A stretch of 64,000 nucleotides of DNA from Clytia hemisphaerica (GCA_902728285.1 CACVBU010000913.1:256482-320481); one strand, 5' to 3'. Shown: positions 46,427 through 57,977, counted from the stretch's first letter. The notes: generated by a model not told the origin, from the sequence alone. A program made the numbers and translations.

Positions 46427-46732
46427 TTACTTGTCATTCGGCGATAAGCAGCAGGCGAGGTAAGATATACTGAAACACCAACTAGCAATGAGTGGGTACC
46501 ACTTCTTATTTCTCTTGTTTGAAAGTTGAGATTGTTCTAGTTGCTGATTCCATAAAAGCTGCTGAGGAGACCACTCGGGAAAATCTGGAGAATGCTTTTC
46601 AAGTGATTCTGAACAAAGTTCAGTTAATCCCATCTTTGTTTGAGCACCTTGCTCTTCAACAAGCTTATAAACTGTAACTGACAGTTTAGATACTTGTTTC
46701 AAAGCAGCTTTTTTTCTAGTGTCAATGTTCAT
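46427..46732 (-). pseudogene. P-element/THAP-type transposase fragment
   Basis: The minus strand reads L-L-W-N-Q-Q, then N-K-K-W-Y-P-L-I-A-S-W-C-F, matching the coiled-coil-to-core boundary of P-element/THAP9-like transposases (F-W-E-Q-Q ... M-R-W-H-P-L-M-I-x-W-C-L). It lacks both the THAP finger and the RNase H-like core, and runs out after S-I-S-Y. A decayed single exon of a DNA transposon. Confidence 0.45.
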
Positions 46733-47029
46733 TTTAATGAACGTATAATATTGAAATTGTCAATCTTCAATTTGATCCGTCCCAAAGATGACTCGATTGA
46801 TGCATTACATGGAAATGGCTCTTACACTGCACCGGCTTCGAATTAAATCCTCAAAACAAGTTATACCATTAAAAATAGATACTTGAATAAATTTTGAGCA
46901 GAATTCATCAATAGCGTCATCTGCCAAGATTTGAGGAAAGTTAATGTATGTCAAATCAAATATGAAATGAATACGACAAGCTATTTGTATTGATGCGGAT
47001 AGAAAATTTGATCTCAATTTCACCCTCTG

Positions 47030-47934
47030 ATGTGTGACGTTTGTTTGAAATATCTTGTTTCCGAGAATTCACTCATGTTTTTTCGGAAATATATATTTTA
47101 TTCAACTTGTTATCAATATCCCTGCGGTGAACTTGTTCATTTTTCGATGGCAGTTTCGGAGGTGGTTTACATATATTAAATTGGGAGTTTGAAATGTTCA
47201 AATTTATTTGACCAGTTCTTTCTTGCGTGTGTGGCAGAGATGCTGTGGATCTATCTAAAAAAATAAAATAAGAGCATTTTTTATGATTGATAAAATGCTT
47301 AAAAGCTGAATTTGCTCAGCATTATATAAATTTGCACAACAATATCATCATTTTACAAAAGTTGTTGTGTAAAGTTGTGTCAAAAATTGCTTTTGTTTAA
47401 AAATATTTTTACTCAGCTTTTAAATAGAACATCACGTCGATCTTTGGAGGTTGTGCTTTTGCCTAGGACGCGCAACTGTGGAATTCTAAGAATTCACTAA
47501 TAAATTTGCATATTTAGGTTATTTCTGTATTACTACTATCCCGGAGATGTTAAATCAATCTTTTAGCTCCCTTAGTTACGCTTTGTGATTGGTTTAAATG
47601 CAGATTTTTTTATAACTTTGCGGAAAATATGCAATAAATTCTCTAGATTTTTAGAGGGATCTGTTTTCAAGGATCGCGGGATCCCCCAATATCGATTGTC
47701 GGTAATTGAATATTTTTCAAAAACAATTTAAAATGGCGGCTTTAGTGGACAGCACGAATTTCTGAGTATTTGTTATTTTTGAATATGCCTGGGAGTTTCA
47801 GAAATCTTATGCATTGTAATTATACACAATGAAGAAATAGAAATAGACAAAAATGAATAAAATTCCTATGATTGAGTAGTTTTTGAGAAAACAAGACAAC
47901 AAAGTATCATGGTTGTCTTTGACACCTTCTGGAG
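47030..47934. other. Spacer, no supported gene
   Basis: AT-rich and unique-looking; no motif in any frame. Confidence 0.4.
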
Positions 47935-48682
47935 TTGCTGCCAGAAACGTATCAAGGCTGGTGTTTGAATATTGGTGTACCTTTGTTAAATGGATATTCA
48001 ACATCAAGAATTGTTAGGGGAGAGGAAAGTATTTTTAAATTGTACTGTATGGTTCAGAAAAGCGATCTTGGCCAACCAATTTTTAAAGTTTTCGCTTTTG
48101 ACGTAGATAATGAAGGTATTGTTTCATCTTTACCGTTTAAAGAAGCTTTTTTACTCAAATCAACACCTGTCTCTAATAACATTCTGAAAATGCTTAAAGT
48201 ATCCACAGGAAAAAAATGGTCAGGCACTAAATTTTTCGGCTTTGATCGAAAATACCTTGAAGACGGAGACTGAGAAGGAGAACAAAAGCAAACACAAAAT
48301 TCACAATAATCAGCTAGGTAGTAGCTCATCAGAGAGTGTTCCAGACATTAATAGTTACAACCTTTCAGAAAAATTTACATGGCTTGGAGCTCATAGTTTT
48401 TGTGAGATCGTTTCAGGACAGTTTTCGTCATGTTACGAAAGAAAAAAGGATGGAGTTCCATATTTTTTGGAAGTTTTCACTGCGTTGAGTCATCCAGAGA
48501 AAGTTAAGAAAAATAGATTTGAAGATAAACCATTAAGAGACATAGCAAATATCAGACATCGCAATGCAGGACCCACAGGAGAAATGAGCAGAAAATCTGT
48601 TGCTGAGCGTCGTAATGAGAAAATAGATAAAGTTGTAAAATATGAAAGCTTTGGAGGTATTAAAAGTGAGCTTTACTTTTGA
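47935..48682 (+). CDS. Unrecognised two-frame coding region
   Basis: Frame 1 (to 48273) reads N-I-G-V-P-L-L-N-G-Y, F-A-F-D-V-D-N-E-G and W-S-G-T-K-F-F-G-F-D-R-K-Y. Frame 2 (48242-48682) continues with acidic and Ser-rich sequence, then W-L-G-A-H-S-F-C-E-I-V-S-G and S-V-A-E-R-R-N-E-K-I-D. The 30-bp overlap suggests a single protein broken by a frameshift near 48260, or a splice. I do not recognise the family. Codon content looks coding. Confidence 0.4.
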
Positions 48683-48862
48683 ATTTTCAAGTTTAGGTGG
48701 CGAGAGATAATCTTTAGAATCAGAAAAAACCAAGAGCAACCCCTCCCCCTCCAGAAAAAGCCCCCAAAACTTGTCATTTTGAAACCTAGATTCACATAGC
48801 TAAAGTTGCTTTTTTCTATATCGCGGTTAAAGAGTTTCGTTTGTTGTTTCTATTAATCTAGG

Positions 48863-49320
48863 TTTTTGTCTCTTATTTGATGGAAAAGGAACCTGATCTC
48901 ATTGAAAGTGCTCTTGGGGATAATGATGACCTGAAACGAGAACTGGGAAAAAACTTTTTAAAGTCTTCGCCTAAGAATCAAATTGATGTCGAAGATTATT
49001 GTGTCACTATTTCGAGCTTCTGAATCTCGTGAGAATGTTGATACTCACACAAAACTTCATTACAATGAAGTCAAAGAATTAATGTTGAATGGAGAAAAGT
49101 TCAATGGTGTGCCTTTTTTGTGTGCTGACCTTTGTTTTGTAAAGTAGATTTTAGGGAAGTGTTCCTGCACCAGCCTCTATGGATGTTTTTATTACAAAAT
49201 GAACATTAACGATCGGGGCAAAGACGGACCTGTTAAAGAAAATGAGACGGCAAAGGAAAAGAAAGAAGAAGAGGAACGTCGACAAACCATTGCTGACATT
49301 ATTTTTTCAGGTTAAAAAGT
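48863..49320 (+). CDS. Possible short exons, acidic and Lys/Glu-rich
   Basis: After AATCTAG (about 48862), V-F-V-S-Y-L-M-E-K-E-P-D-L-I-E-S-A-L-G-D runs to a TGA at about 49022; a shifted frame continues S-R-E-N-V-D-T-H-T-K-L-H-Y-N-E-V. A separate frame near 49200 reads M-N-I-N-D-R-G-K-D-G, ending in a Glu/Lys-rich stretch before GGT. They may be further exons of the 47935 region. Weak. Confidence 0.22.
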
Positions 49321-49718
49321 CTGCTTTTTACATAACACGTTAAGGCGTTAAGATTCCAAAAAAGTATTTCCCGATTCGGTTTCTATCGGATGTTCGGGAG
49401 AGCGGGAAATCCGCTGAAGAAAACGAAAGCGCGAGATATTATCTCCTTTATTGTGTTGTTTATCTCCCTTATTGTGCGCTCCTGCTTGAGCAATCGATAG
49501 AGAAAAGTTGATGAAAATGAAGTTAGCTTCCTAATAAACTGCCAGTACAAATCAGTTAGTGAAGTAAACATTGGCTGGTCACGAGAAAACCTAATCGATA
49601 TTCTTGCCAAATTTTCTGCTAGAGAAGGGTGAGAATTTGCTTTCATTGTTTTTGATTACCATATTTTTAGTGTAAAAAGATAGCTGCAAGTGTAAATACT
49701 GGTATTAATTTATCTCAC

Positions 49719-50522
49719 TTGCTAGTTATCACTAAAAGAACTTGTCTGTGTTATATATCAGACAAGCACCCCAGAGGTTACATGCGAGCTCCTTGTAACC
49801 TCTTGCTAAGCTTACTAATCCTACTAATCCAACTAATCCTACTAATCCTACTAAAGAAATTCAACGGTATCAACTTATCTAACTTGCACATCCTGCAAAA
49901 TCGATCATTCTTTGTGAGTCAGTTTCACAACGACCACACCGCTAAAATCGTTTCCATCTTTTTGACAAGCATGCCTGCATATAAAGTTTCAAAAACTGTT
50001 TTGGGTTCTTTTAATCAAGCCAACAGAGAGATGTTTGGTGAAACAGCCGGTACGCAATGTAGTGCTAACTGCCTCTACGCTATATTCTGGTCCAATGTTA
50101 GACGTGTTTCTATTTGGAAAACTACTGACCTAGACAGAATTTTAATTGAAGGAGACAAATTATACAAACAATTAAATACAAATAGTTATTTATCGGTAGA
50201 TGAAATGCCACATTTCATTGAATCAAATGGTATTGTCACTGAGCTTCATTTTTTAAATTCTGAAAATGGACAAGCTAAATTGATCAATGACTATCCTCTG
50301 CTTCAAATTCCTCTGAGCATGGCTCCAAATCCAGACTTTGACGCATTGATGATCATTGAAGGTTTTACTATAGCAATTATGAGAAGGCCTCAAGCATTTT
50401 TCCTTTTTGATTCGCATAGTCGTAATGAATTTGGACTACTTGAACCACTTAATGGAAAGTCTTGTCTTATAAAGTTTGAAGACATTTTTGAACTTGAAAA
50501 TATATTCAACATTTTTATTTAG
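49719..50522 (+). CDS. Cysteine-protease-like protein of a Helitron locus
   Basis: The N-terminal ~50 residues (Leu/Ile-rich) are doubtful; the conserved part begins near residue 80 (M-P-A-Y-K-V). Residues 111-120 read G-T-Q-C-S-A-N-C-L-Y with Cys114 as candidate nucleophile, and residues 231-234 read D-S-H-S with His233, followed by R-N-E-F-G-L. The Q-C-x-x-N ... D-S-H-x-R layout resembles herpesvirus-tegument-like (peptidase C76-type) ubiquitin proteases, also known fused to or beside invertebrate Helitron Rep proteins. The same-strand Rep follows 600 bp downstream. Intact over the catalytic part; the class assignment is inference. Confidence 0.6.
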   Translation: MLVITKRTCLCYISDKHPRGYMRAPCNLLLSLLILLIQLILLILLKKFNGINLSNLHILQNRSFFVSQFHNDHTAKIVSIFLTSMPAYKVSKTVLGSFNQANREMFGETAGTQCSANCLYAIFWSNVRRVSIWKTTDLDRILIEGDKLYKQLNTNSYLSVDEMPHFIESNGIVTELHFLNSENGQAKLINDYPLLQIPLSMAPNPDFDALMIIEGFTIAIMRRPQAFFLFDSHSRNEFGLLEPLNGKSCLIKFEDIFELENIFNIFI

Positions 50523-51102
50523 AGGAAAATAACAAAGATAATTTATTTTTCCTTATTCAATTCATCAAAGTAGGTGAACTAAAAGAAGATTTTAAAAAGG
50601 TTCTTCAGCGAAGTTATTCTGGCTTTGTAAAGAAAAGTGCAATCAAGCGAAAAAATGATTCTGATGATGGAAATGTTTTAAAAAAAGCGTCAAAAGACAC
50701 GCCAGGAAAGCAATCATAAATTTTATGAGAAAAACAAAGAAATTCTGAAAGAAAACCAAAATAATTATCGTGCATTAAATAAAGAAAGCCAAAAAGTCTA
50801 CCGCGTCCAAAACAAATGAAAAAATAAAAGACAGCAATAAAATCTACCGTAACCAAAACAAGGAAAAAATTAAAAAAAGTAAAAAAGCTTACCGCACCCA
50901 GAATAGTGACAAAATTAAAGAAAACAAAAAAGCCTATCGTGAACGAAACAAAGAAAAGCGAAAAGAAACAAATTCTCGACAGAAAGAGCGAATAGCAAAA
51001 TTTAAAACTCTCGTAAATGAAGGTCCTTTTTATATATGTGTTTGTTGCAACCGATGTCTCTATCGACAAACTGTTGTCAAATATACACCTGAAAACTACA
51101 AT
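50523..51102 (+). pseudogene. Basic linker between protease and Rep, frame-broken
   Basis: The stretch encodes repeated Y-R-x-Q-N-K-E-K-I-K type units (K-A-Y-R-T-Q-N, K-A-Y-R-E-R-N-K-E-K) and then Y-I-C-V-C-C-N-R-C-L-Y-R, a Cys cluster. Stops such as the TGA near 50816 and a frame change separate it from the protease. In related Helitron proteins protease, basic repeats and Rep form one polypeptide, so these are likely lesions. Minus-strand frame 50614-51069 is a shadow. Confidence 0.55.
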
Positions 51103-52755
51103 ATGCCAGAAGAAAACTTTTGTTCTGAAGTAATTTCATTTGATGGCCAATTGTATATTTGTAAGACATGCCATAATAAACTTAAAAAAGACAACTTACC
51201 ATGCCAGTCTGTCAAAAACAAGCTCGATATTTATGAATTACCAGCTGAATTTCATACTCTTCGCAGGCTTGAGAAAGTTTTAATTTCTCAAAGAATTTTA
51301 TTCAAAAAAATTGCTATCATGCCAAAAGGTCAGTTTCCTAAGTTAAAAGGGTCCATTTGTAATGTACCCATCGACTTAGAAGATATTGCAAAAACTTTAC
51401 CAAGAAGAACAAACGATAATGGCTTGGTCATTGTCAAATTAAAAAGGAAACTAGAATATAAAGGACATGTCATTTTTGAACCTATTAGACCTGATTTCAT
51501 TCAAAGTGTGTTGATTTATTTGAAAGATATCAATCCTCTCTATCATGACATAGTGATCGATGTGAATAATATATCTGAGGACCGTATCATAGATGCCAAT
51601 TCCGAAAGTACAGGTTCTTGTGAAGGCAGTGAAAATGATGAAATTGACGATGACAAGGAAAGTGATAAACTCGATGGAACGCAAGACAATGCTTCAAAAT
51701 TAGAGGAACTTGAGACAACTGCAAACCCTCTTGATGCATATCGTTCTAGTGCGAATGAGACTACTCTTATGCCTCACACTCCCTCTGAAACAGACATAGA
51801 TAATGAAATTCTAACATTAGCCCCTGGTCAAGGGAAAAAGCCAATTTCCATTTTGAATGATGAGGATTGCGAAATGCTTGCTCACCCTCATTTATTTCCT
51901 AAAGGTAAATTTGGATACAAAGTTGAACGAGATGTTAAACTTAGTCCCTCCAAGTATTTTAACCAGCGTCTTTTGAACTATACCCAAAAGTTTGCTTCCG
52001 ACCCAGACTATATTTTTTTTGCCAGTTTTGTGATTCAACAAGTCTCTTTAACCAGTCAGATAAATGTTGCCATGAGAAAAGTTGCTGCTAATAATTTGAA
52101 TGCTGGTATGTTAAGTCAAAATTTCAAAGAAACTGTGAAACAATTTATCGCAAATGACAAAGCCTTTGCTTTTATTAGTACTGTCAAAGGAACTCCAGCC
52201 TATTGGAAGAAATTTCAGCAAGAAGTTTTAGCAATGGTCAAACAATTAGGACCACCAACTTTCTTTTTTACTTTGAGCTGCGCAGACCTAAGATGGAATG
52301 AATTGATTTCTATTATTTACAAACTCAAGGGTCAAGATGTCACTGATGAATTCATTAAGAATCTTTCATATCATGAAAGATGTGATTTGTTGAATAGCAA
52401 TCCTGTACTTGTAGCAAGGCATTTTCAACATAGAGTTGAAGTGTTTTTTAAAACAATAGTTTTGAACGGCCCACTTGGTAAAACAACTTTTTACGCTATT
52501 CGTGTTGAATTTCAAGTGCGTGGCAGCCCTCACATCCATTCTTTTCTTTGGATCTTAAATGCTCCTACATTAACTCAGGAAACTAAACATGAATACATTG
52601 AATTTGTTGATAAAATAATCAAGGTTTATTTACCATCGCAGCAAGAAGATCCTGAATTATTCAATTTAGTGAAAACCTATCAGTTACACCGACATTCAAA
52701 AACATGTCGCAAGTACAAAAATACACCTTGTAGATTTCATTTTGGGAAATTTTTT
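51103..52755 (+). pseudogene. Helitron Rep (HUH) protein, 3'-truncated
   Basis: 578-codon frame. Residues 18-30 carry C-K-T-C-H-N-K (zinc site); residues ~80-150 the K-L-K-G-S-I-C-N-V-P-I-D and L-V-I-V-K-L-K-R-K-L-E-Y-K-G-H-V segment (DUF6570-like); residues ~265-480 the Helitron_like_N/Rep domain, with F-F-F-T-L-S-C-A-D-L-R-W-N and R473-G-S-P-H-I-H479, the HUH motif that binds the metal for DNA nicking. It ends C-R-F-H-F-G-K-F-F-S, before the catalytic Tyr pair and the whole SF1 helicase. The last ~28 residues come from the repeat that follows. It cannot transpose by itself. Confidence 0.85.
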
Positions 52756-53300
52756 TCTGCTGACTCAGCATATTTTAGCGTTTTGGCTGGTTTTTTGCTG
52801 AGTCAGCAAAATTTAAAAGTCAAATATCTCGAGATCTAGGCATGCAATCTCAACAAACTATACCTTTAATCGACAGTACTCATTGAGGAGCTTCTGTTGA
52901 AAATGATTTTAACCCCTCATTCATCTCTAAAAACTGCTGACGTCAGCAAGAAAAACTACCATGTTTAAGCAATTTTGGTCATTTTCTTGGGATGTGGTTG
53001 ACAAAATTTTACAAATGACCCCATTTTAGACATCTACTCTTCGAGCTCTATCAGACGAAACAGTCAAAATAAATTAATTTAAAACTTTAAAATTGACGTT
53101 TCTAAGGGCTCGCTACCTAAAAAGACCCCTCTCATTCTTTGGGTCATAACTTCTTTTGCCCAAGAGGAAAAAAATGACCATATTCGGCATTCGAAAGCTG
53201 ATGAAATTATCTTTCCAACGGTATATAGAAACCTTTTATAATAATTTTTTCTAGGTTGACCCTATGTTCGACGAAATTCTACTGGACTATCAAGTCATGC
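52756..53300. repeat. Dispersed repeat that truncates the Helitron
   Basis: Starts with GCTGACTCAGCA and its mirror TGCTGAGTCAGC (52758-52806, a short hairpin). The right end (53205-53290) is the inverse of 23719-23800. It interrupts the Rep reading frame exactly, so it inserted or rearranged after the Helitron arrived. Confidence 0.65.
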
Positions 53301-54045
53301 TTATTTTGTACAAAATTCTGTTTTTTAATATATTGTAGGAAAACGTTAATTTTCCAAGCAAAGTAAAATTCTGCATCCTCTAAATAGCTACACCCCTGTT
53401 TGCTATTGCTAATTTCTGACTTTATGCACAAGTAATCTCACTTTTAGCGAACCTCGGTTAAAATCTTTTAGACCAAGGACCGAGGCTCGCTAATATGCTT
53501 ATGGTATTCTATATATTATTTTTTGCAAAATTGAGGGCTGAGTATGCTTATAAGAGTTAAATGCTTATTAAAGAATCTTGTAGTGTAAGTTATTAAGGTG
53601 GGGGTTTAAAATGATTCAGAAACTTCACTAAACATTTAAAAAATCTAAAAGCTTTTCTATTTTCATAAGAAAACTGTCATAATTTGTCATAAGTAGTAGA
53701 CCAAGACTTGAATTTTAAATTGCCCTAGATTGCCCAAAATTGCCGATCATTTCCTTTCACTAAGTTTTTATTTCTTTTTTCCCTACTAGATACAATCAAC
53801 AGCGGCGTCATTTTATTAACCATTAACAGTCATAATCGTATGATGTCTATTGTCAAAATTTCATTAAAGGATGACCAACGACCATTTAAAAATCCACTGG
53901 TTATTTGTTGCTAATTGTGAAATAGCGTTGCTTTGCTTCAAATGAAAGTTATCAATGTGTCATATATGACATATATGCTTGTCCATAACCTTGCTGCTCG
54001 TATGGTTTTGTTTGGTGTTGGTTGTTACAAACATAATGTTCGGAT
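53301..54045. other. Spacer, no supported gene
   Basis: AT-rich, no motif or TIR seen. Confidence 0.4.
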
Positions 54046-54195
54046 AAATGAACAAATTGATCAAATTGAACAAAATGAACTATCGAAATATAATGAACAA
54101 AATGAACTATCTAAATATAATGAACAAAATGAACTATCTAAATATAATGAACAAAATGAACTATCTAAATATAATGAACAAATTGAACTATATTT
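54046..54195. repeat. 27-bp minisatellite, about 5 copies
   Basis: ATGAACAAAATGAACTATCT plus AAATATA repeats in tandem (54080-54190), preceded by diverged copies. The 27-bp period is a multiple of 3, so the plus-strand frame 53933-54208 stays open as N-E-Q-N-E-L-S-K-Y repeats. This is very probably a by-product of the repeat and not a gene. Confidence 0.85.
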
Positions 54196-54559
54196 AAAGT
54201 ATTTGTAAATATAAATTCTCTATGACATGTCAATTGAATTTGAAAATAAATTCTGTATAAAATACGCCATACCATATGCTACAAATTATCCAGTAAACAA
54301 ATTTACGATTACTTCAAATAAACTAAACGTCCTTTTTTTAATGATATTGATGTCGCTTGTCATGCCCAATCAATCAGAAATCCGAAAAGTGGTTGCTCTG
54401 GGTAAATCTTTTGAAATATTTCAACCCCTATATCACTTTTCCTATGACCCAAACATAAGATTTTGTTTACGAGTATTGTTTAGAAAAGAATGTTATAGGT
54501 GCCCACTATTACGTCATAGATATATCTTCTTGCTTAATAGCGATGTTAAATATCGGAGA

Positions 54560-54781
54560 TAAATCACGACGACGGACAAAACCATATCTCACTTTTCACG
54601 GGCTAGTCAAAATTCAACCAATCACTTCTCATAACTTTTCTAGCCTGAGATGAGTTTTTTCCGTCCGTAGTCGTGATTTGTGTCAAAACTTAACCTCGGT
54701 AATAATAATATCAGTGAGTAATTGGTTGAATTTTGACTAGCCCGTGGAAAGTGAGAAATATTCGTCCGTCATCGTGATTTA
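54560..54781. mobile_element. Small MITE, ~65-bp TIRs, TA-flanked
   Basis: Left end AATCACGACGACGGACAAAA and onward through ACGGGCTAGTCAAAATTCAA mirrors the right end TTGAATTTTGACTAGCCCGT through CGTCATCGTGATT. TA at 54560-54561 and 54780-54781. At 222 bp nearly half is TIR; the centre also contains TCCGTCCGTAGTCGTGATTT, an extra inverted copy of the end. Confidence 0.87.
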
Positions 54782-55023
54782 ACTCCCATACTTTATACTT
54801 CCGATCGAGAAAAACATCACAAAAAAATGAAGAATGCTCACAAAAACTGGAACCCAATAACTCAAAAACGACACTAAGAATAAAATGACAAGAAAAACAA
54901 CCAAATCGCGACGAAATTTGAAAGTCAAGGGCGGGGAGACGGAGAAAATATAAAACCAAGAAATCTCGTACACAATTTTTCGAGTAATTTTCCCCTCGTG
55001 TAAAATTAATGAAGATAATAAAG

Positions 55024-55464
55024 GAGATCTGGAAAACCCAAGTTATTTTTCCGAGTTATCGTGAATTGTGACGTCATAATTGACATTTTGTGACGTCATT
55101 CCTACTGAATTGTTTTGAATTTTGACGTATCACGAAAAAAGTCATATAACTCGAATTTTTTAAGTGCCTTTAAGTTTTCGAGTTATCTGTTATTTTTTAA
55201 CTCTGGTTTTTTTTGAGCCTTTATGTTTTCGAGTTATTTGTATTGTTTCAATTCCTGTGATAGCATAAGTTGACTGATTTTGGCATATCGATTTTGGAAC
55301 AGAAAACATAAAGGCTCCAAAAATACCCGAGTTAACATTCATGAAATAACTCGAAAACATAAAGGCTCGAAAAAAACCCGAGTTAAAAAATACCAAATAA
55401 CTCGAAAACATAAAATGTCAATTATGACGTCACGATTCACGATAACTCGGGTTTTCCAGATCTC
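55024..55464. mobile_element. Foldback-type MITE with long TIRs
   Basis: Left GAGATCTGGAAAACCCAAGT and right ACTCGGGTTTTCCAGATCTC are inverted copies. Inside, GACGTCATAATTGACATTTT occurs on the left and its inverse on the right, and CGAAAACATAAAGGCTC-type words recur in both orientations (55150-55410). Most of its length is self-complementary. Flanks carry ATAAA on both sides, so a duplication is likely but its length is unclear. The Lys-rich ORFs here are shadows. Confidence 0.83.
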
Positions 55465-55891
55465 ATAAATAAAGAAACAAAAAAATTACTGATCTATTTT
55501 TTCATGCTACTTTTGTAGAAGGGGAGAGAGAGGCGTTCATTTGAGAGTGGGCGTTTATTGAAAAAAATTCTCCTTAAGTTTAGTTCGAGGGGCGCTTAAA
55601 AGAGGGCGTTGGATCATGTTGTGAGAAAATTAATGACAGCACCTGCACCTACACTGCTAGCGAGTTGATCAAGTTTTAAATTCTCATTACACTTGGTATG
55701 GGTCACACGAACAAAGATGAAAATTCTTCTTTTTTCACGCCGAAAATCTACAAAAGATTTGACCACTGATTCAGACATGCAGTGAGCCAACTCCACGTTC
55801 TTCGAAGTTTGGGCGGGACATCTCACAAACTGACCGACATTCCATGCAGACACCTTTCACCTTTCAGCCTCTAACTACTCTGATTACAATT

Positions 55892-57977
55892 ATGGCAAAT
55901 TTTAATACACCAAGAAAAAGATCAAAACATGGTCACGAAAAGCAAGGTAAGGATCTTCTTCAAGCTGTTATCTTGGACTGTTACACGTTTTTTTTCTTAT
56001 TAGAACATTAACAGATTAAGGCTGAAAGTTCACAAAAATTAAAGAATACATGGTCAGCCTCTGCTGAAAAGAAATTCATGAAAAACACAAGATCTTATAA
56101 CTTTTTCATGCATACTTAGACAATTTAGATTTGTACCTTTTGATTTTCCCAGTTTTGGTGTTAAAACCAAATAATTTTTGCAACTTTTCTGAAAGTTAAA
56201 TGAATGTGGAATGTTCTTATAAATATAACAAAACATTCAATGCCTCACCACATAGGCGCATCCCTGAACTGAAAAATGGAATAGGTTGCTTACTAAAAAA
56301 AATCATAATTACTGGCAATTAGTCAGAAATGAAGTAAACAAAAATTTGCTCAAAAGAAGCTTTGGCAAACTTTTTCTCAAAATATTCCCTAAAAATAATT
56401 TCCAATTTTATACATTAATATTAAGGTCTTTCCTTTTACATTGTTTTTAAAAAAAGAATTCAAATAAATTCATATTCAAAGGCAAAAAATGTGGCCAGGA
56501 CAACAAAATAGAACATGTTTTAAGCCAGACCCGATTAATCGAACATTTCGATTATCGAACTAATCGAACTTAATCGAACAACTAGAGTTCGATTAGTCTA
56601 GCTAATCGAACTTTTCATTTCAGCGGAAAATTGTGAGAGTTCGATAAGTTCGACAAGGTTCGATTATGTCCGATCATGTTCGATTACTAATCGAACCAGT
56701 TAATCGAACTATTCGAACTTGAATTGGAGCTAAAATTGTGAGAGTTCGATAAAGTCCAATTACCGAACTTAATCGAACTCTATTCGATGAACAAAGTTCG
56801 ATTAAGTTCGACAAAGTTCGATTAAAAAATCGCTTCGATTAGTCCGATTAATCGGGTCTGGTTTAAGATATTACAAATATTACAAATAATTTGCTAAATA
56901 AATTTGGTGCTTTTGGCATGGGTATAATGATGTGAAAGTTTTCTCTAAATCATGATTTATTCTTTTTTTCTAGACCTCTGTGATGCAGTTGGATACATTG
57001 AATATGTAAGTCCATTGAAAAACAAATTCTTCGACGCGTACATACTTACTTTTGGTCTCCAAGAAACAGAAGAAGTCAGGCTGGTAGTGTTTGACCTCCA
57101 TCAACACTCTTCATTTGTAAGTGCACTAAACAAAGGTGTCACAATCACACACTTGGCAAAATCATCAGGTGGGACAAGCGACTTGACCTACACAAGCAAA
57201 TCCAAGATCATAATGATGACTCCACCATTCAAACAACGCAGGGTACCTACAGTTATCAGCACTATCAAAAAGGCTATGACAGAAGTTGATATGTTTAGCC
57301 GTGTCCATTTAGAAGTTATGATAACAGATATTGACATCCCTGGGACTTGCAACAATGCGCTTCCATATCAGGAACTGTCGGTAACTGACAAAAGCTTGCC
57401 AGAATCACAACAACTAACCATTTATGGCAACTTAGTTGGTAAGTTTCAAATCAATAAATGCTATCGATTACATTTTATCACAGTCAGTACATTTGGTGGA
57501 TGCAGGAAATTGAAAGCATCAGACCGTTCTGAGTACAATGAATTGGCAGATAACACAATTGTTTTGCCAGCCATACCAACCATAAGCAAAGAAGGAATCA
57601 TAACCAGTGTTAGCTTGTCATCTTTGAAAGACATTAATTTGTGTCCACATTGCAAAAATGAGGTGGTATACATGCGCTCGATTCCAACTTGTGTCACCTG
57701 CGATCAAGCTTTGGCATTATCTGATGTTATCACCACATCGGTTATCAAGTTCATGCTGAAAGATGCTGCAGGTCGGATTCCACTCTGTTGTGATCGTGTT
57801 CTCATGGAAAGGCTATGTGGTGTTTCGCCCACTGATACGGATGTCATGTTGTGTAAAATTCTGAATATGAAAGTTATTATAAAAGTAAAGAGATTATCCA
57901 ATGAAGTTATTTCCATTGAAAAAGTTGTGGAAGTCGTGGAACAGACCGACAGTGAAGGTGCCGAAAGTGAAGACTAA
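55892..57977 (+). CDS. Two-exon OB-fold / zinc-ribbon protein, RPA-like
   Basis: Exon 1 (55892-55946) encodes M-A-N-F-N-T-P-R-K-R-S-K-H-G; it ends AAGCAAG|GTAAGG, and exon 2 starts at 56974 after TTTTTCTAG, restoring GAC (Asp) in phase. The 352-aa product starts with a basic, possibly nuclear-localising segment, then G-Y-I-E-Y-V-S-P and an OB-fold-like strand pattern (V-F-D-L-H-Q-H). A second OB-like stretch is G-N-L-V-G-K-F-Q-I-N-K-C-Y-R, followed by C-P-H-C (residues ~245-248) and C-x-x-C (C-V-T-C), a zinc ribbon as in the RPA70 C-terminal DNA-binding domain. No lesion. It is related to multi-copy single-stranded-DNA-binding-like proteins of cnidarians; host or transposon origin is open. 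Confidence 0.65.
56520..56866. mobile_element. TTAA-flanked TIR element built of TTCGATTA-like words, intronic
   Basis: GCCAGACCCGATTAATCG at the left is mirrored by CGATTAATCGGGTCTGGT at the right, inside TTAA (56520-56523 and 56863-56866). The whole interior is GTTCGATTA, ATCGAACT and close variants in both orientations. No coding frame. It lies in intron 1 of the OB-fold gene. Confidence 0.88.

Noticed and set aside
50614..51069. Minus-strand Phe/Val-rich frame
   Set aside because: It is the shadow of the Lys/Asn/Glu-rich linker of the Helitron protein.
54046..54208. A 91-codon ORF of N-E-Q-N-E-L-S-K-Y repeats
   Set aside because: The 27-bp minisatellite keeps the frame open automatically.
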